A stretch of DNA of 64,000 bases from JABRWC01 sp039961675 (GCA_039961675.1 JABRWC010000017.1:3474-67473); one strand, 5' to 3'. Counted from the stretch's first letter, positions 50,963-60,529 are shown. Numbers and translations are program-made. Notes: a model not told the origin generated them from the letters alone.

Positions 50963-51035
50963 TGGGGCAGGCGGGATTCGAACCCGCACTGGGGGGATTT
51001 TAAGTCCCCTGCCTCTGCCGTTGGGCTACTGCCCC
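50963..51035 (-). tRNA. Unusual class I tRNA with UAA (Leu) anticodon
   Basis: On the minus strand a complete 73-nt cloverleaf: acceptor GGGGCAG/CTGCCCC, D arm GCCCAACGGCAGAGGC, anticodon stem GGGGA/TCCCC with loop CTTAAAA (anticodon UAA, reading UUA), 5-nt variable loop CCAGT, T arm GCGGG/CCCGC with TTCGAAT, discriminator A. CCA is not encoded. Bacterial tRNA-Leu are class II with a long variable arm (compare the one at 30373), so a short variable loop with a Leu anticodon is odd. Its charging identity cannot be read from sequence. Confidence 0.85.
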
Positions 51036-51055
51036 GCCGCAAGCGATTGGAAACG

Positions 51056-52102
51056 CTACGCCGAAGCGATCTCGATTTCACGCCGTGGGTCGCCAATCGC
51101 GATCCCAGTCGTCTGCGTGACGTGCGTCCGAAGGTAGCCTAGACCCACCCAGCCGGACCGCGCGACGCGCGCCACCAGCGAGGTCACGCGCCCCACGTCC
51201 TTTCCGCCCAGTTCCATCGTCGCAGGCAGCGAAACGTCGTGTCCGTCCGGCGTGCGCAGCCGCACGAGCCGGCGGGCGAGCGAGCCGTGCGAGCGCATCC
51301 GCTCCAGGATCTCCTGCCCGAGGTAGCAGCCTTTGCGATAGCTGACGCCACGATCGACCTGGCCGGTCTCCGGCGGCAGCGTCGTGTCGTCGATATCCCG
51401 ACCCAGCCAGGGAATGCCGGCCTCGATCCGCAGCACATCGAGCGCGATCCGCCCCATCGGCCGCGCCCCCGCGGAAACGGCCCGCTCCCAGGCTGTGTGC
51501 GCCTCGGCGCGGGGTACGACAAGCTCGAACCCGACCAGCCCGCAGAAATCGTGTCGAATCAGCCGCGTTCGCCCGCCGTCCAGCGGCCGGCTCGACAGCG
51601 GCGACATGTCGGTCAGCCCGCCGGCGCCGAGCGCCGCGGCGATCTCCGCAGCGCGCGGCCCGCAGACGCCCAGGCGCGCGAAGTCTTCGGCGCGAAGCGC
51701 AACCGCGACGTCCTCGCTGATGTGATAGCGCTCCAGGTGCGCCAGCGCACCCGGAGCGGCCGCGCGATCGACGTCAATCCAGATCGTGTCCGGCAGGTTC
51801 AGGATGTTCAGGTCGAACTGCACGCGGCCGCGGACGTCGCAGGCGAACGCGTACGCGCCGGCGTCGTCCGCCAAGGTCGTCACGGCGTTCGTCACCAGGT
51901 TGTGCAGCCACGTCTTCCGGTCGCGCCCGCGCAGCTCGACCACCACGCGGTCGCTGCGATCGACGACGGCGGCGCCGCCGCGCGCGGCTTCGTACTCGTC
52001 GCGCGGGTCGGTAAAGCGCTGCGGGAGTTCGGCTCCCCGCTCGGCCCGCGTCTCCGCCGGCTCGTAAGCCCGGCTCCCGGAAAAAGGCGATGCTGCGATC
52101 AC
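51056..52102 (-). CDS. ygfZ: YgfZ/GcvT-like folate-binding protein
   Basis: About 348 residues. The family signature KGCYLGQE appears as SYRKGCYLGQEILERM; the N-terminal part (RGGAAVVDRSDRVVVELRGRDRKTWLHNLVTNAV) matches the GcvT-type tetrahydrofolate-binding fold. YgfZ helps maintain or repair certain iron-sulfur enzymes, which fits the NifU-like gene close by. GTG 52102 is chosen as start because it gives the usual N-terminus before YTDP-like LPQRFTDPRDEYEAARGGAAV; the frame is open much farther upstream because of the high GC. Divergent from cinA with 63 bp between. Confidence 0.85.
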   Translation of the reverse strand: MIAASPFSGSRAYEPAETRAERGAELPQRFTDPRDEYEAARGGAAVVDRSDRVVVELRGRDRKTWLHNLVTNAVTTLADDAGAYAFACDVRGRVQFDLNILNLPDTIWIDVDRAAAPGALAHLERYHISEDVAVALRAEDFARLGVCGPRAAEIAAALGAGGLTDMSPLSSRPLDGGRTRLIRHDFCGLVGFELVVPRAEAHTAWERAVSAGARPMGRIALDVLRIEAGIPWLGRDIDDTTLPPETGQVDRGVSYRKGCYLGQEILERMRSHGSLARRLVRLRTPDGHDVSLPATMELGGKDVGRVTSLVARVARSGWVGLGYLRTHVTQTTGIAIGDPRREIEIASA

Positions 52103-52165
52103 AATTCCGATGACTCCCCGCGCCGGCGACGGCCCGCGGCGCACTGTGACCGATACAATGAGCCT

Positions 52166-53461
52166 ATGGCAGACGCCACGGGCGATCAATTCACCGAGCG
52201 CTTCACGCTCGCGGAGGTGCTCTCGATTGGAACCGAACTCGCGCTCGGACAGAGCCTCGACACCAACGCCGCCTGGATCGCCCAACGCCTGGCGGCGTGC
52301 GGCATCCGCTGCCGCCGGCACCTCACCGTGCCCGACGAGATCGAGCTGATCCGCGACGCGCTGGTCACGGCCGGCCGCGCGGCGGACGTGATTGTCGCGA
52401 CGGGCGGACTCGGACCGACCGCCGACGACCTCACGCGGCAGGCGCTGGCCGAGGCGACGGGCTCGACGCTGATCGAGGACGCCACGGCGCTGGCGCAGAT
52501 TCGGGAGTTCTTCCGCCGCCGCGGGCGCGAAATGCCGGAACGCAACCGCGTCCAAGCGCTGCGGCCGGAGTGCGCCCGGATCATCGAGAACCCCTGCGGG
52601 ACGGCGCCGGGCGTGCAGCTCCAGCTCGGCCGCGCGCAGTGCTTTGCCTTGCCGGGCGTGCCGTCTGAAATGCGGGCGATGTTCGAGCGCGACGTGGCGC
52701 CGCGCCTGCGCAGCGTCGCCGGCGGAAGCGTGATTCGGAGTCGGATACTGCAAACGATCGGCTTGCCGGAGTCCGAACTGGGGGCGCGCATCGCCGATCT
52801 GATGACCCGCGGGCGAAACCCGGAAGTCGGCACGACCGCCGAGCTCGGGGTGATCGGCGTGCGCATCAACGCAACCGCCGATTCGCCGGCCGCGGCGGAT
52901 TCGCTGCTGGACGAGGCCGAGCGTGAGATTCGCGGTCGGCTCGGTGACGCGGTATTCGGCCAGGACGACGATACGCTCGCGGCGGCGGTCGGGCGGCTGC
53001 TCGTCAAACGCGGCGCGACGGTCTGCACGGCGGAATCGTGCACCGGCGGCATGATCGGCGCGGCGCTGACCGACGTTGCCGGCAGCAGCCGGTATTTTCG
53101 CGGGGCGGTCGTCGCCTACGCCGACGAGCTGAAAACGGCGGCGCTGGGCGTTTCCCCGGAGTCGCTCCGGCGGTTCGGGGCGGTCAGCGAGCCTGTCGCA
53201 CGGGCGATGGCAGAGAACGCCAGGAGTCGCCTTCACGCAACATACGCGCTGGCGGTCACCGGCATTGCCGGTCCAACCGGCGGCGACGCCGAGAAACCCG
53301 TTGGCCTCGTGTATCTTGCGCTGGCCGGGCCGCGGGGAACGGTTGTCCGCGAACACCGCTTCGGTGAGGATTCCGACCGGTACGCGATCCGCGTCCGCAC
53401 GGTCCGGGCCGCGCTGGCGGCGCTTCGCCTGGAATTGCTGCACGAACGGACGACCGGCTGA
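52166..53461 (+). CDS. cinA: CinA family protein (nicotinamide-nucleotide amidase / MoaB-like fusion)
   Basis: 431 residues from ATG 52166. The N-terminal MoaB/MogA-like domain (VLSIGTELALGQSLDTNAAWIAQRLA, VIVATGGLGPTADDLTRQALAEA, FALPGVPSEM) is the COG1058 part with ADP-ribose pyrophosphatase activity in some members. The C-terminal domain (TVCTAESCTGGMIGAALTDVAGSSRYFRGAVVAYADELKTAALGV, ALAVTGIAGPTGG) is the NMN deamidase with its Ser and Lys/Tyr pocket. It recycles pyridine nucleotides and is often linked with competence and recombination genes, none of which is present. Confidence 0.95.
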   Translation: MADATGDQFTERFTLAEVLSIGTELALGQSLDTNAAWIAQRLAACGIRCRRHLTVPDEIELIRDALVTAGRAADVIVATGGLGPTADDLTRQALAEATGSTLIEDATALAQIREFFRRRGREMPERNRVQALRPECARIIENPCGTAPGVQLQLGRAQCFALPGVPSEMRAMFERDVAPRLRSVAGGSVIRSRILQTIGLPESELGARIADLMTRGRNPEVGTTAELGVIGVRINATADSPAAADSLLDEAEREIRGRLGDAVFGQDDDTLAAAVGRLLVKRGATVCTAESCTGGMIGAALTDVAGSSRYFRGAVVAYADELKTAALGVSPESLRRFGAVSEPVARAMAENARSRLHATYALAVTGIAGPTGGDAEKPVGLVYLALAGPRGTVVREHRFGEDSDRYAIRVRTVRAALAALRLELLHERTTG

Positions 53462-53583
53462 GCTCGTACGAAAACCGGGTCGCCGCAAGTGGTTGCCGCA
53501 AGCGCGGCCTGCCGATAACTATGCTTGGGCAAGTCCGGCCGCGGGCCGCACTTCACGCCCGTCGAAGCGCAGGAGAACTGCGA

Positions 53584-54681
53584 ATGCTGAGGCGCGGGTT
53601 CGTCGTGCTGATTGCTCTCACGCTGATCTCGGTCTGCGCCGCGCAGCAGCCCGCGCCGCCGACGGCGCCGATCGGGCAAATGACCATCCCCGATCTGCTG
53701 GCGGAGGCGGAGCGGCTGGCTGCCGCCAAGCAGTGGGCGCAGGCCCGGCCCTACGTCGAGTCCGTTCTTGCGCGGGAGCAGAACAACGCCCAGGCGCTAT
53801 CGCTGAAGGGGGAAATCCTAGAGCAGACCGACCAGCGCGATATGGCGCGGCAGGAATACCTCGCGGTCCGCGAGATTCAGCCCAACGAGTTCCGGGCCAA
53901 TCTGGGCCTCGGCCGGCTGTACGTCGAGTCAAACATGTACCGCCAGGCGCTCGTGTACCTCAACGTCGCGGAGACTGTCGCGCCGCCGGAACGCAAGCCC
54001 GAGCTGTACGTTCTGCTCGCCCGCGCCCAGCGGGGCGTGGGCAATCGAAACGGGGCGATCGACGCCGTGAACCGCGCGCTGGAAGCCGACGCGGCGAACT
54101 TCGAAGCCTGGCTGTATGCCATCGCGATCATGGTCGAGTCCGACGAGTACGATCGGGCGGTCGCGGCGACGGGGGAACTGGTCCGCATCGCGCAAAGCGA
54201 GATGATGAAAGACCGCTCCAGCCGCGACGGGCTGGTGAAGCTGGGCACGGCCTACGACACACGCCTGGGCGTGCTGCGTGCGTACCACCAGCGGCTCTAC
54301 ATCCGCAACGTCGACGGCACATTCAGCGACCAGTTGCTGCCGGGAATGGAGAAAGGCGCGGCGGCCATGCTGCGCGACGTGGTCGAGACCATGGTGCTCC
54401 AGGCGGAAGTGGAGCGCACGCTGCGCCTGTACACGATCCTCCCGATCGCCGAGCAGGCCGTGAAGTACGACCCCAGCTCCGCCCAGACGTGGATGCACCT
54501 CGGGCTGCTGTACGTGAACACCGCCCAGTACGAGAAGGCCGCCGAAGCCCTCCGGCGCGTGCTCGAGATCCAGCCGGACAACGCCCAGGCCGCCGAGCAG
54601 TTGCGCCAGTTGCCGCGCGGCGGAGCGCCCACGGCCCCACCGAGCTCGGCGCCCGCCTCCTCGCCAGCGAGCCAGCCGTAA
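53584..54681 (+). CDS. Exported TPR-repeat protein
   Basis: 365 residues with a signal peptide (MLRRGFVVLIALTLISVCAAQ). Tetratricopeptide-like repeats cover most of it: WAQARPYVESVLAREQNNAQALSLKGEILE, MARQEYLAVREIQPNEFRANLGLGRLYVESNMYRQALVYLN, AIDAVNRALEADAANFEAWLYAI and, near the end, TWMHLGLLYVNTAQYEKAAEALRRVLEIQPDNAQAAEQL. The tail is Pro/Ser/Ala-rich. TPR proteins scaffold protein complexes; the partner is unknown. It lies 122 bp after cinA and convergent with the next gene. Confidence 0.85.
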   Translation: MLRRGFVVLIALTLISVCAAQQPAPPTAPIGQMTIPDLLAEAERLAAAKQWAQARPYVESVLAREQNNAQALSLKGEILEQTDQRDMARQEYLAVREIQPNEFRANLGLGRLYVESNMYRQALVYLNVAETVAPPERKPELYVLLARAQRGVGNRNGAIDAVNRALEADAANFEAWLYAIAIMVESDEYDRAVAATGELVRIAQSEMMKDRSSRDGLVKLGTAYDTRLGVLRAYHQRLYIRNVDGTFSDQLLPGMEKGAAAMLRDVVETMVLQAEVERTLRLYTILPIAEQAVKYDPSSAQTWMHLGLLYVNTAQYEKAAEALRRVLEIQPDNAQAAEQLRQLPRGGAPTAPPSSAPASSPASQP

Positions 54682-54766
54682 GCCTCTTGGCGCGCGGGTC
54701 CGGCCGCTGCTCGTGGCTTGCCGCGCGCAGGGTGGAGCCTGGGGAGTGACGGGCGAGCAGCCGCCG

Positions 54767-57187
54767 CTATCGCGGCCGCGGCCAGTACACGATGTCGTTG
54801 GTCTCGCCCTTGGCGTCGTGGACGCCACCCTCGTCCGTTCCGTTGGCGCCGCGCGAGTAAAGTGAGAATGCCTCCCCGTCGCGCCGGTACGCGAACGGTT
54901 CGCCCGTAAACGGATCCAGCGTGAACTCGCGCTCGCCGAGCGCGTTGAGCGAGTCCGGGTAGGCGCCGTTCTGTTGCCGGTGCGCGCTCAGTTGCGTGAC
55001 GGCCATCGTCGCCCGGCGCGTGGCCTCGGCGCGCGTGGTCGCCAGCGTGTAGCGGCTGAGCGAGGGTCCGAGGCTCGCCAGCAGCGGGTTTCTCGTGACG
55101 CTGGCCGGATCGGCCAGTTCCCGTTCCACTTCGCGAAGCTGCCGCACGGCCTCCGGGAACGGCCGCTGCACGGCCTCGGTCATGCGGTCATACAACTCGT
55201 TGGTGTGCGAAACCATCGACTCGAACCCGACGCCGCCGAGCGACAGCACGGCGCTGACCGGGTCCAGCGCGTCGTCGGCCCCGTCGCCGGTCATCTCCAT
55301 CAGCGCGCTCAGGCGCTCGATCCCTTTCGGCGCGATGCGGTACCGCCCGCTCGACGCGTCGTACTCGTACATGGACTGGAGCGTGTCCAGCACCATCGCG
55401 CGCTCGAACTGCACCGTCTCCACCGGCGGCCGAAGCGGGCGATGCGCCGCCTCCAGCTTGGAGGCGATGCGGCCGAAGTCGAGCTCGCCCGCAGCCTCGT
55501 GTGAGTAGAGATCGAGCATGGCGTCGGCGGCGTTCTGCTGAATCGCGACGCCGACCAGGTTCTCAATCATGGTCGGCCCGGCGCCGACGTTCGCGCCGGA
55601 AGCCAGCGCATCGATGTAGAAGTCGGCGGCGCCGCCATACGAGCCTTCGGATTCCATCAGTTTGCCGGCCAGGATGCTGGCCTTGCTCAGCTCGCGCATG
55701 CCGCCCAGGTGCGGCAGCAGCGCACCGATCAGCGAGCCGTCCTCGCTCGCGAGCGTGATGCCGCGATACGGCAGTGCGTTCCCGGCTGAGAGGCGCTGCA
55801 TCGAGCCCAGGTTGGCGTGCAGCCACTCTTGAACGTCGCGTGACCCCAGCGCCAACGCATCCCCTTGAAGAGCGCGTTCAAGCAGCGAGGCGCTGCCCTC
55901 GTATTTCTTCATGCTCGCCAGCGCGGCGCGATACTCGCTCCAGGCGTTGGCGCCGGAAATCCGCGTCTGTGCGTTCGCCCAGGCGAGGTAATCAACCGGC
56001 CGCGCCGGGTCTGGCATCGGCACCGGAATCCCGGCAGCAGCGCTGACGCCAGCCGGTCCGGACGGGTCGTAGCGCGGCGCGGCAGGCTCCGGCGCCGGCG
56101 GAGGCGCGGCGGCTTCCCGCGCTGGCTGCGGGGCCGCAGCGGGCTCGGGCTGCGGGGCCACCGAATCAGACGCCTCGACGTTCGCCAGCGAAGCAGATTC
56201 GTCGGTCGGCGCGTCCGCGGGCGCCGCGTTCGCGGCGGCCTCGACCGGCGGATCCGCTTCGGCGGGAGGCGCCGCGGTATCGACGGGTTGAACCGCGTCC
56301 TCGTGGGCGGCGACCGGCGGCGACTCAACCTGGGGAGCGCTCGTCTCGCGCGCTGCGGGAGGTTTTACGGCCGCCGCCGGGGGCGACGTTTCGGCGACGA
56401 CGGGGACCCCCGGGGGCGAAGGCTCAGGAATCGTCGCCGGCGACGGACGGCCCGCCGCGTCGTCGCCGGGCTGCTGTTCGAGCAGCATCGCGAGCTGGTC
56501 GGCCAGCCGCGCCACCCGCTGCTGGTCGGGGTTTTCCGGCGCGCGCTGTTCGAGCAGCGCCAGGATGTCGTCGGGTATCGGTTGATCGTCTGCGCTCGTC
56601 CCGCCAACGTCGAGCGGCTCCAGCCGTTCGAGGTCGATGCGGATGGTCCGGTTCCAGCGCGTGCGGATGTGGAACTCGGCGGGCTGATCGACAAACGCGA
56701 ACTCGGCCCCGCCGAGCCACTCGAGCGCCCGCCCGCGTTTGCGCACCTCGGCCCAGTCGGCGCCGCGCAGCAGCTCGCGCAGGCGGAACTCACGCAGCGC
56801 CGCGCCGTCCGCGCCGTAGACGACCAGCGCGTGCCGCGCGCCGCCCCGGCGGAACTCGTCGAGCGTGATGGTGAAGCGACCGTCGTTGCGCACCAGCCCG
56901 TAGACCGGCGCGAACTCGTTTACCAGCGGCCCCTGCCAGACTTCCTGCTCCTCGCCCGGCCGCGCGCCGCGCCGTACCAGCGACGCCCGACAGCCGCGTG
57001 CCTCGCCCTCCGCTCCGCTACCCCGACGGACGTGCAGCGTGTACCCGCCGTCCGCGGAGCGCGCCTCTCGCAGCGGGCCCGCGCGGCCGCTGCGCGCGTC
57101 CATTTCGCTCACCGTCTGCTCGCCCGCGAGCAGCGCGGCACAGGTACACAGAATCGACAGCAGGAACGACGGTACGCGCGTCGGCAT
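54767..57187 (-). CDS. Large exported protein with Pro/Ala-rich linker and pseudopilin-like C-terminal end
   Basis: About 806 residues from ATG 57187 (GGAG eight bases upstream); signal peptide MPTRVPSFLLSILCTCAALLAGE. Residues 20-225 form a beta-rich domain (YTLHVRRGSG, FTITLDEFRRGGARHALVVYGADGAALREFRLRELL). Residues 250-390 are a Pro/Ala/Glu-rich linker. Residues 400-720 are helical. The end (AHRQQNGAYPDSLNALGEREFTLDPFTGEPFAYRRDGEAFSLYSRGANGTDEGG) resembles the globular tail of type II secretion pseudopilins (G-x-Y-P-x-x-L, D-P-x-x-G, Y-S-x-G-x-N-G-x-D-D). No prepilin helix is present. Function unknown. It is preceded by a promoter overlapped by a long palindrome. Confidence 0.78.
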   Translation of the reverse strand: MPTRVPSFLLSILCTCAALLAGEQTVSEMDARSGRAGPLREARSADGGYTLHVRRGSGAEGEARGCRASLVRRGARPGEEQEVWQGPLVNEFAPVYGLVRNDGRFTITLDEFRRGGARHALVVYGADGAALREFRLRELLRGADWAEVRKRGRALEWLGGAEFAFVDQPAEFHIRTRWNRTIRIDLERLEPLDVGGTSADDQPIPDDILALLEQRAPENPDQQRVARLADQLAMLLEQQPGDDAAGRPSPATIPEPSPPGVPVVAETSPPAAAVKPPAARETSAPQVESPPVAAHEDAVQPVDTAAPPAEADPPVEAAANAAPADAPTDESASLANVEASDSVAPQPEPAAAPQPAREAAAPPPAPEPAAPRYDPSGPAGVSAAAGIPVPMPDPARPVDYLAWANAQTRISGANAWSEYRAALASMKKYEGSASLLERALQGDALALGSRDVQEWLHANLGSMQRLSAGNALPYRGITLASEDGSLIGALLPHLGGMRELSKASILAGKLMESEGSYGGAADFYIDALASGANVGAGPTMIENLVGVAIQQNAADAMLDLYSHEAAGELDFGRIASKLEAAHRPLRPPVETVQFERAMVLDTLQSMYEYDASSGRYRIAPKGIERLSALMEMTGDGADDALDPVSAVLSLGGVGFESMVSHTNELYDRMTEAVQRPFPEAVRQLREVERELADPASVTRNPLLASLGPSLSRYTLATTRAEATRRATMAVTQLSAHRQQNGAYPDSLNALGEREFTLDPFTGEPFAYRRDGEAFSLYSRGANGTDEGGVHDAKGETNDIVYWPRPR

Positions 57188-57292
57188 GGGCTTGCTCCGC
57201 TGGGGTTGGAACATGTCGCTTGCACCGCGTGAAAAACCGCGCCAGACAGGACTCGGACGGGAATTCTAACCCCGCCGACTGCGGTCCGGCTC

Positions 57293-57336
57293 ATACTATG
57301 TCACGCATAGTATACGGCCCGCCGGTGAAAAGACAA
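57293..57336 (-). promoter_or_regulatory. Promoter with 8+5+8 palindrome (operator candidate)
   Basis: On the minus strand TTGTCT (57336-57331), 16 bases, TATACT (57314-57309), about 115 bases before the large exported protein's start. The -10 is overlapped by a perfect inverted repeat: ATACTATG (57293-57300), TCACG, CATAGTAT (57306-57313). The element is strikingly AT-rich for this genome. A repressor bound here would hide the -10. No regulator gene is adjacent. Nothing else is seen in 57188-57464. Confidence 0.6.
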
Positions 57337-57464
57337 GTTCACGCCTGCGGCCCGGCTCGCGAGCACGCGGGCGCTCAACCCGCCGCGGCTCACGGCGGTG
57401 GCTCAGCGTCGGCCCCATCACGCCAAGTCAAGAAGTGGGCCATCACGGCCTGCGCGAATTCGCG

Positions 57465-58098
57465 CTAGAATTGGTCGTCATCGCCGCAGTTTCGGGGCTG
57501 CCCCCCAAGTACGGATTCAGCAGCGTTGCGATTCTTCGGATCGGCGGCGTCGATGACGCCGCCGCACCAGCGCTTGGCCGCCGCCGCCACCCAGACGCTC
57601 AGCAACTGCGCGGCGCGGAGCTGCCCGGTGCCCTCCTTGCGCGTGCGGCGCTGGTTGTCGAGGCCGAGCACGTCCCAGCCGTGAACCAGCATGCTCGCGG
57701 AGAACTTGCTTGCGCGCTCTACGCCCGGCTTGCCGAGGGGCCGCTCCGGTTCCGCCGCCACGGCCGCAAGCAGTTCCGCCAACGCGAGCGGGAGTCCGGG
57801 CGGCTTTGCGGAGACAACATCGTTTCGCACGCGCTCAGGCAGGTCGGGCAGGATGGCGTGCAGCGCCGCGAGCCCGTCGGCCGACAGGCGCTTCTCGGCG
57901 TTCGTGAGGCGATGCGCGTCGATCTGCGACGGGGGATCGGGCTGGCGATGCGCCGTCTTGTCCGACTCGATGTAGCGCAGCGTCCACGAATGCGCACGGG
58001 CCCGAGGTCGGCGCGAGGATCGCCACGAGCGGCGGGTCGCGCACGGTCGGCGAATCCAGCGGGAAGATCCAGCCCCACACGCGGCCTTCGCGCTTCAA
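57465..58098 (-). pseudogene. Frameshifted hypothetical gene
   Basis: Two overlapping minus-strand frames make sense only together. The upstream part (from TTG 58098: LKREGRVWGWIFPLDSPTVRDPPLVAILAPTSG) changes frame in a run of GGGCCC at about 57998-58003 and continues as RAHSWTLRYIESDKTAHRQPDPPSQIDAHRLTNAEKRLSADGLAALHAILPDLPERVRNDVV and on to the stop at 57465. Removing one base from the GGGCCC run restores a single frame of about 210 residues. A stop (TAA) about 30 bases before the TTG limits the N-terminus. Either the gene is broken or the run carries a sequencing error. Family not recognised. The ORF 57465-57830 is its intact 3' part. Confidence 0.55.
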
Positions 58099-58392
58099 CT
58101 GGAGGGCGCCGCAAGACGTGCCGCGCGATTAGATGGTGCGCGATGCGAAGCTGGCGCTCGAGCTCCACGCGGTCCAACCGAGCGCGGCGCCAACCAGGAC
58201 CACCAGCGAACCGATCAGCAATCGTCTTTGACCGTTCACGGCGAGGCGTCCATCGTCCCTAGAATGGCGGTGCTTGTTCCGGTGCCTCCGGAGCCATCTT
58301 GTCGCCGCTGCGTGTGAGTCGCCGTCGAGACCAGCGTCTCCGCAGACTCTCAGCCGGCGCTGCGGCGACGCATTCCACGCGAAACGCGCCGC

Positions 58393-60258
58393 TCATCCGC
58401 CCGCCCGCTTCTCAATCTTCGCCCACGTGTCCTTGAGCGTCACCGTGCGGTTGAACACCAGACACCCCGGCGCCGAGTCCGGATCGACGCAGAAATACCC
58501 CAGCCGCTCGAACTGGAACCGCTCGCCCGCCGAAGCGCCGGCCAGGCTCGGCTCCAGCTTGCATCCGCGCAGAACTTCCAGCGAGCCGGGATTCAGGTTC
58601 CGCAGCCATTCGGGCGCGCCGCCCGTAGCCCCTTCCTCCGTTCGTACCGTTCGCCCTTCATCCCCTTTTCCTGATTCGCCCAACGCGGCGGCCGCGGCTT
58701 CCGCACCCGCCTCGTCGAGCTGCTCGGGATCGGGCCGGATGAACAAGTGGTCGTACAGCCGCACTTGGGCCTCGATCGCGTGCGCGGCCGAAACCCAGTG
58801 GATCGTTCCCTTGACCTTCCGCCCGTCGGGCGCGTCGCCCCCGCGCGTCGCGGGGTCGTAGGTGCACCGCACCTCGATTACCTCGCCGGTCGCGGGGTCG
58901 CGGACGCAGCCCGTGCAGCGCACGAAGTATGCGTAGCGCAGCCGCACCTCCGCGCCGGGAAAGAGGCGGTGGTATTTCGGCGGCGGCGGATCGCGGAAAT
59001 CGTCCTGCTCGATGTACAGCTCGCCGCTGAACGGAACCTTGCGCGTCCCCGCCGCCGCGTCCTCGGGGTTGTTGATCGCATCCAGCCAATCGACGCGTCC
59101 GGGTTCGCCGTGCTCGCCCCAATTCTCGATCACCAGCTTCAGCGGCCGCAGCACCGCCATGCGCCGCGGCGCCGACTGGTTGAGCTGCTCGCGGACGGCG
59201 TTCTCCAGCAGCACCACGTCGATCACGCTGTCGGCCTTGCTGACGCCGATTTGCGCGCAGAAGCTGCGGATCGCCTGCGGCGGGTAGCCGCGCCGCCGCA
59301 TGCCGGAGAGCGTCGGCATGCGCGGGTCGTCCCAGCCGCGCACCAGCTTTTCACGCACCAGGTGCAGCAGCTTGCGCTTGCTCATGACGGTGTAGCTGAG
59401 GTTCAGCCGTGCGAATTCGATCTGTTGCGGGTGGGCGATCGTGCGGCCCCAGGGACCGCTCCCGTCCGGCGTGCGTCCCTCGTTGATCGCGTCGAGGAAC
59501 CAGTCGTAGAGCGGCCGGTGGTTCTCGAACTCCAGCGTGCAGATGCTGTGCGTGATGCCCTCGATGCTGTCCTCGTTGCCGTGGGCCCAGTCGTACGTGG
59601 GGTACACGCACCAGGCGTCGCCCGTGCGATGGTGCGAGGCGTGGACGATGCGGTACATGATCGGGTCGCGCAGCAGCACGTTCGGGTGCGCCATGTCGAT
59701 CTTGGCCCGCAATGTCTTCGAGCCGTCGGGAAACTCGCCCTTCCGCATGCGCTCGAACAGGTCGAGGTTCTCTTCCACGCCCCGGTCGCGGTACGGGCTG
59801 TTGCGGCCCGGCTTCGTCAGCGTGCCGCGCATCTCCGAGACCCGCTCGCCCGGCAGGTCGCACACGTACGCTTTGCCCTTGCGGATCAGCTCGACCGCCC
59901 AGGCGTACATCTGCTCAAAATAGTCGCTGGCGAACAGCACGCCGGCGAGGGGGGCGTCGTCGCGCATCCCCGTCCACCGGGCGCCCAGCCACCGCACGTC
60001 CTCGACGATCGACTCGACGTACTCCTGCTCCTCCGTCACCGGGTTCGTGTCGTCGAAGCGCAAGTTGAACTTGCCGCCGTACTGCTGCGCCAAACCGTAG
60101 TTCAGGCAGATGCTCTTGGCGTGCCCGATGTGCAGATAGCCGTTCGGCTCCGGCGGGAATCGCGTGTGGACCCGGCCGCCCCATTTCCCACTCGCGTTGT
60201 CGGCCTCGATGATTTCCTGGATGAAATTGAGCGACGGTCGGTCGTCGTGCTCGGTCAT
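58393..60258 (-). CDS. glnS: Glutaminyl-tRNA synthetase
   Basis: 621 residues, somewhat longer than E. coli GlnRS (554). The class I signatures are FPPEPNGYLHIGHAKS (HIGH) near residue 35 and SYTVMSKRKLLHLV (KMSKS-like, MSKRK) near 265. RFDDTNPVTEEQEYVESI, the tRNA-Gln acceptor region YDWAHGNEDSIEGITHSICTLEFENHRPLYDW, and the C-terminal beta-barrel anticodon-binding domain (FSGELYIEQDDF, EVRLRYAYFVRC) are all present. An acidic/Ala-rich insert (EQLDEAGAEAAAAALGESGKGDEGRTVRTEEG, about 520-555) explains the extra length. Presence of GlnRS implies direct Gln-tRNA charging. Confidence 0.97.
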   Translation of the reverse strand: MTEHDDRPSLNFIQEIIEADNASGKWGGRVHTRFPPEPNGYLHIGHAKSICLNYGLAQQYGGKFNLRFDDTNPVTEEQEYVESIVEDVRWLGARWTGMRDDAPLAGVLFASDYFEQMYAWAVELIRKGKAYVCDLPGERVSEMRGTLTKPGRNSPYRDRGVEENLDLFERMRKGEFPDGSKTLRAKIDMAHPNVLLRDPIMYRIVHASHHRTGDAWCVYPTYDWAHGNEDSIEGITHSICTLEFENHRPLYDWFLDAINEGRTPDGSGPWGRTIAHPQQIEFARLNLSYTVMSKRKLLHLVREKLVRGWDDPRMPTLSGMRRRGYPPQAIRSFCAQIGVSKADSVIDVVLLENAVREQLNQSAPRRMAVLRPLKLVIENWGEHGEPGRVDWLDAINNPEDAAAGTRKVPFSGELYIEQDDFRDPPPPKYHRLFPGAEVRLRYAYFVRCTGCVRDPATGEVIEVRCTYDPATRGGDAPDGRKVKGTIHWVSAAHAIEAQVRLYDHLFIRPDPEQLDEAGAEAAAAALGESGKGDEGRTVRTEEGATGGAPEWLRNLNPGSLEVLRGCKLEPSLAGASAGERFQFERLGYFCVDPDSAPGCLVFNRTVTLKDTWAKIEKRAGG

Positions 60259-60529
60259 TGCGACACTACCTCGGTCTCAGGGGCGCCCGCCGCCAAGCTG
60301 GCGGCGAGCGGTGAATCGACGCCGCCGCCCGGCGCCGGTTCGCGCCGCGACCCGGGCGCGGCGGCCGGCAGGCCGGCGCGCATGCCCGGTCCACCGGCCG
60401 CGAATCGTACTCGCCCGCCAGCGCCCCACCAATGTTCCCGCCGTGGCGGCGCATGCGAAACCCGCGCTCGCCACGTATACTGCGTGGAGCTGGGTCGCTG
60501 GCGCTCGTCGGCAGAAAGGGGGCTATGCG

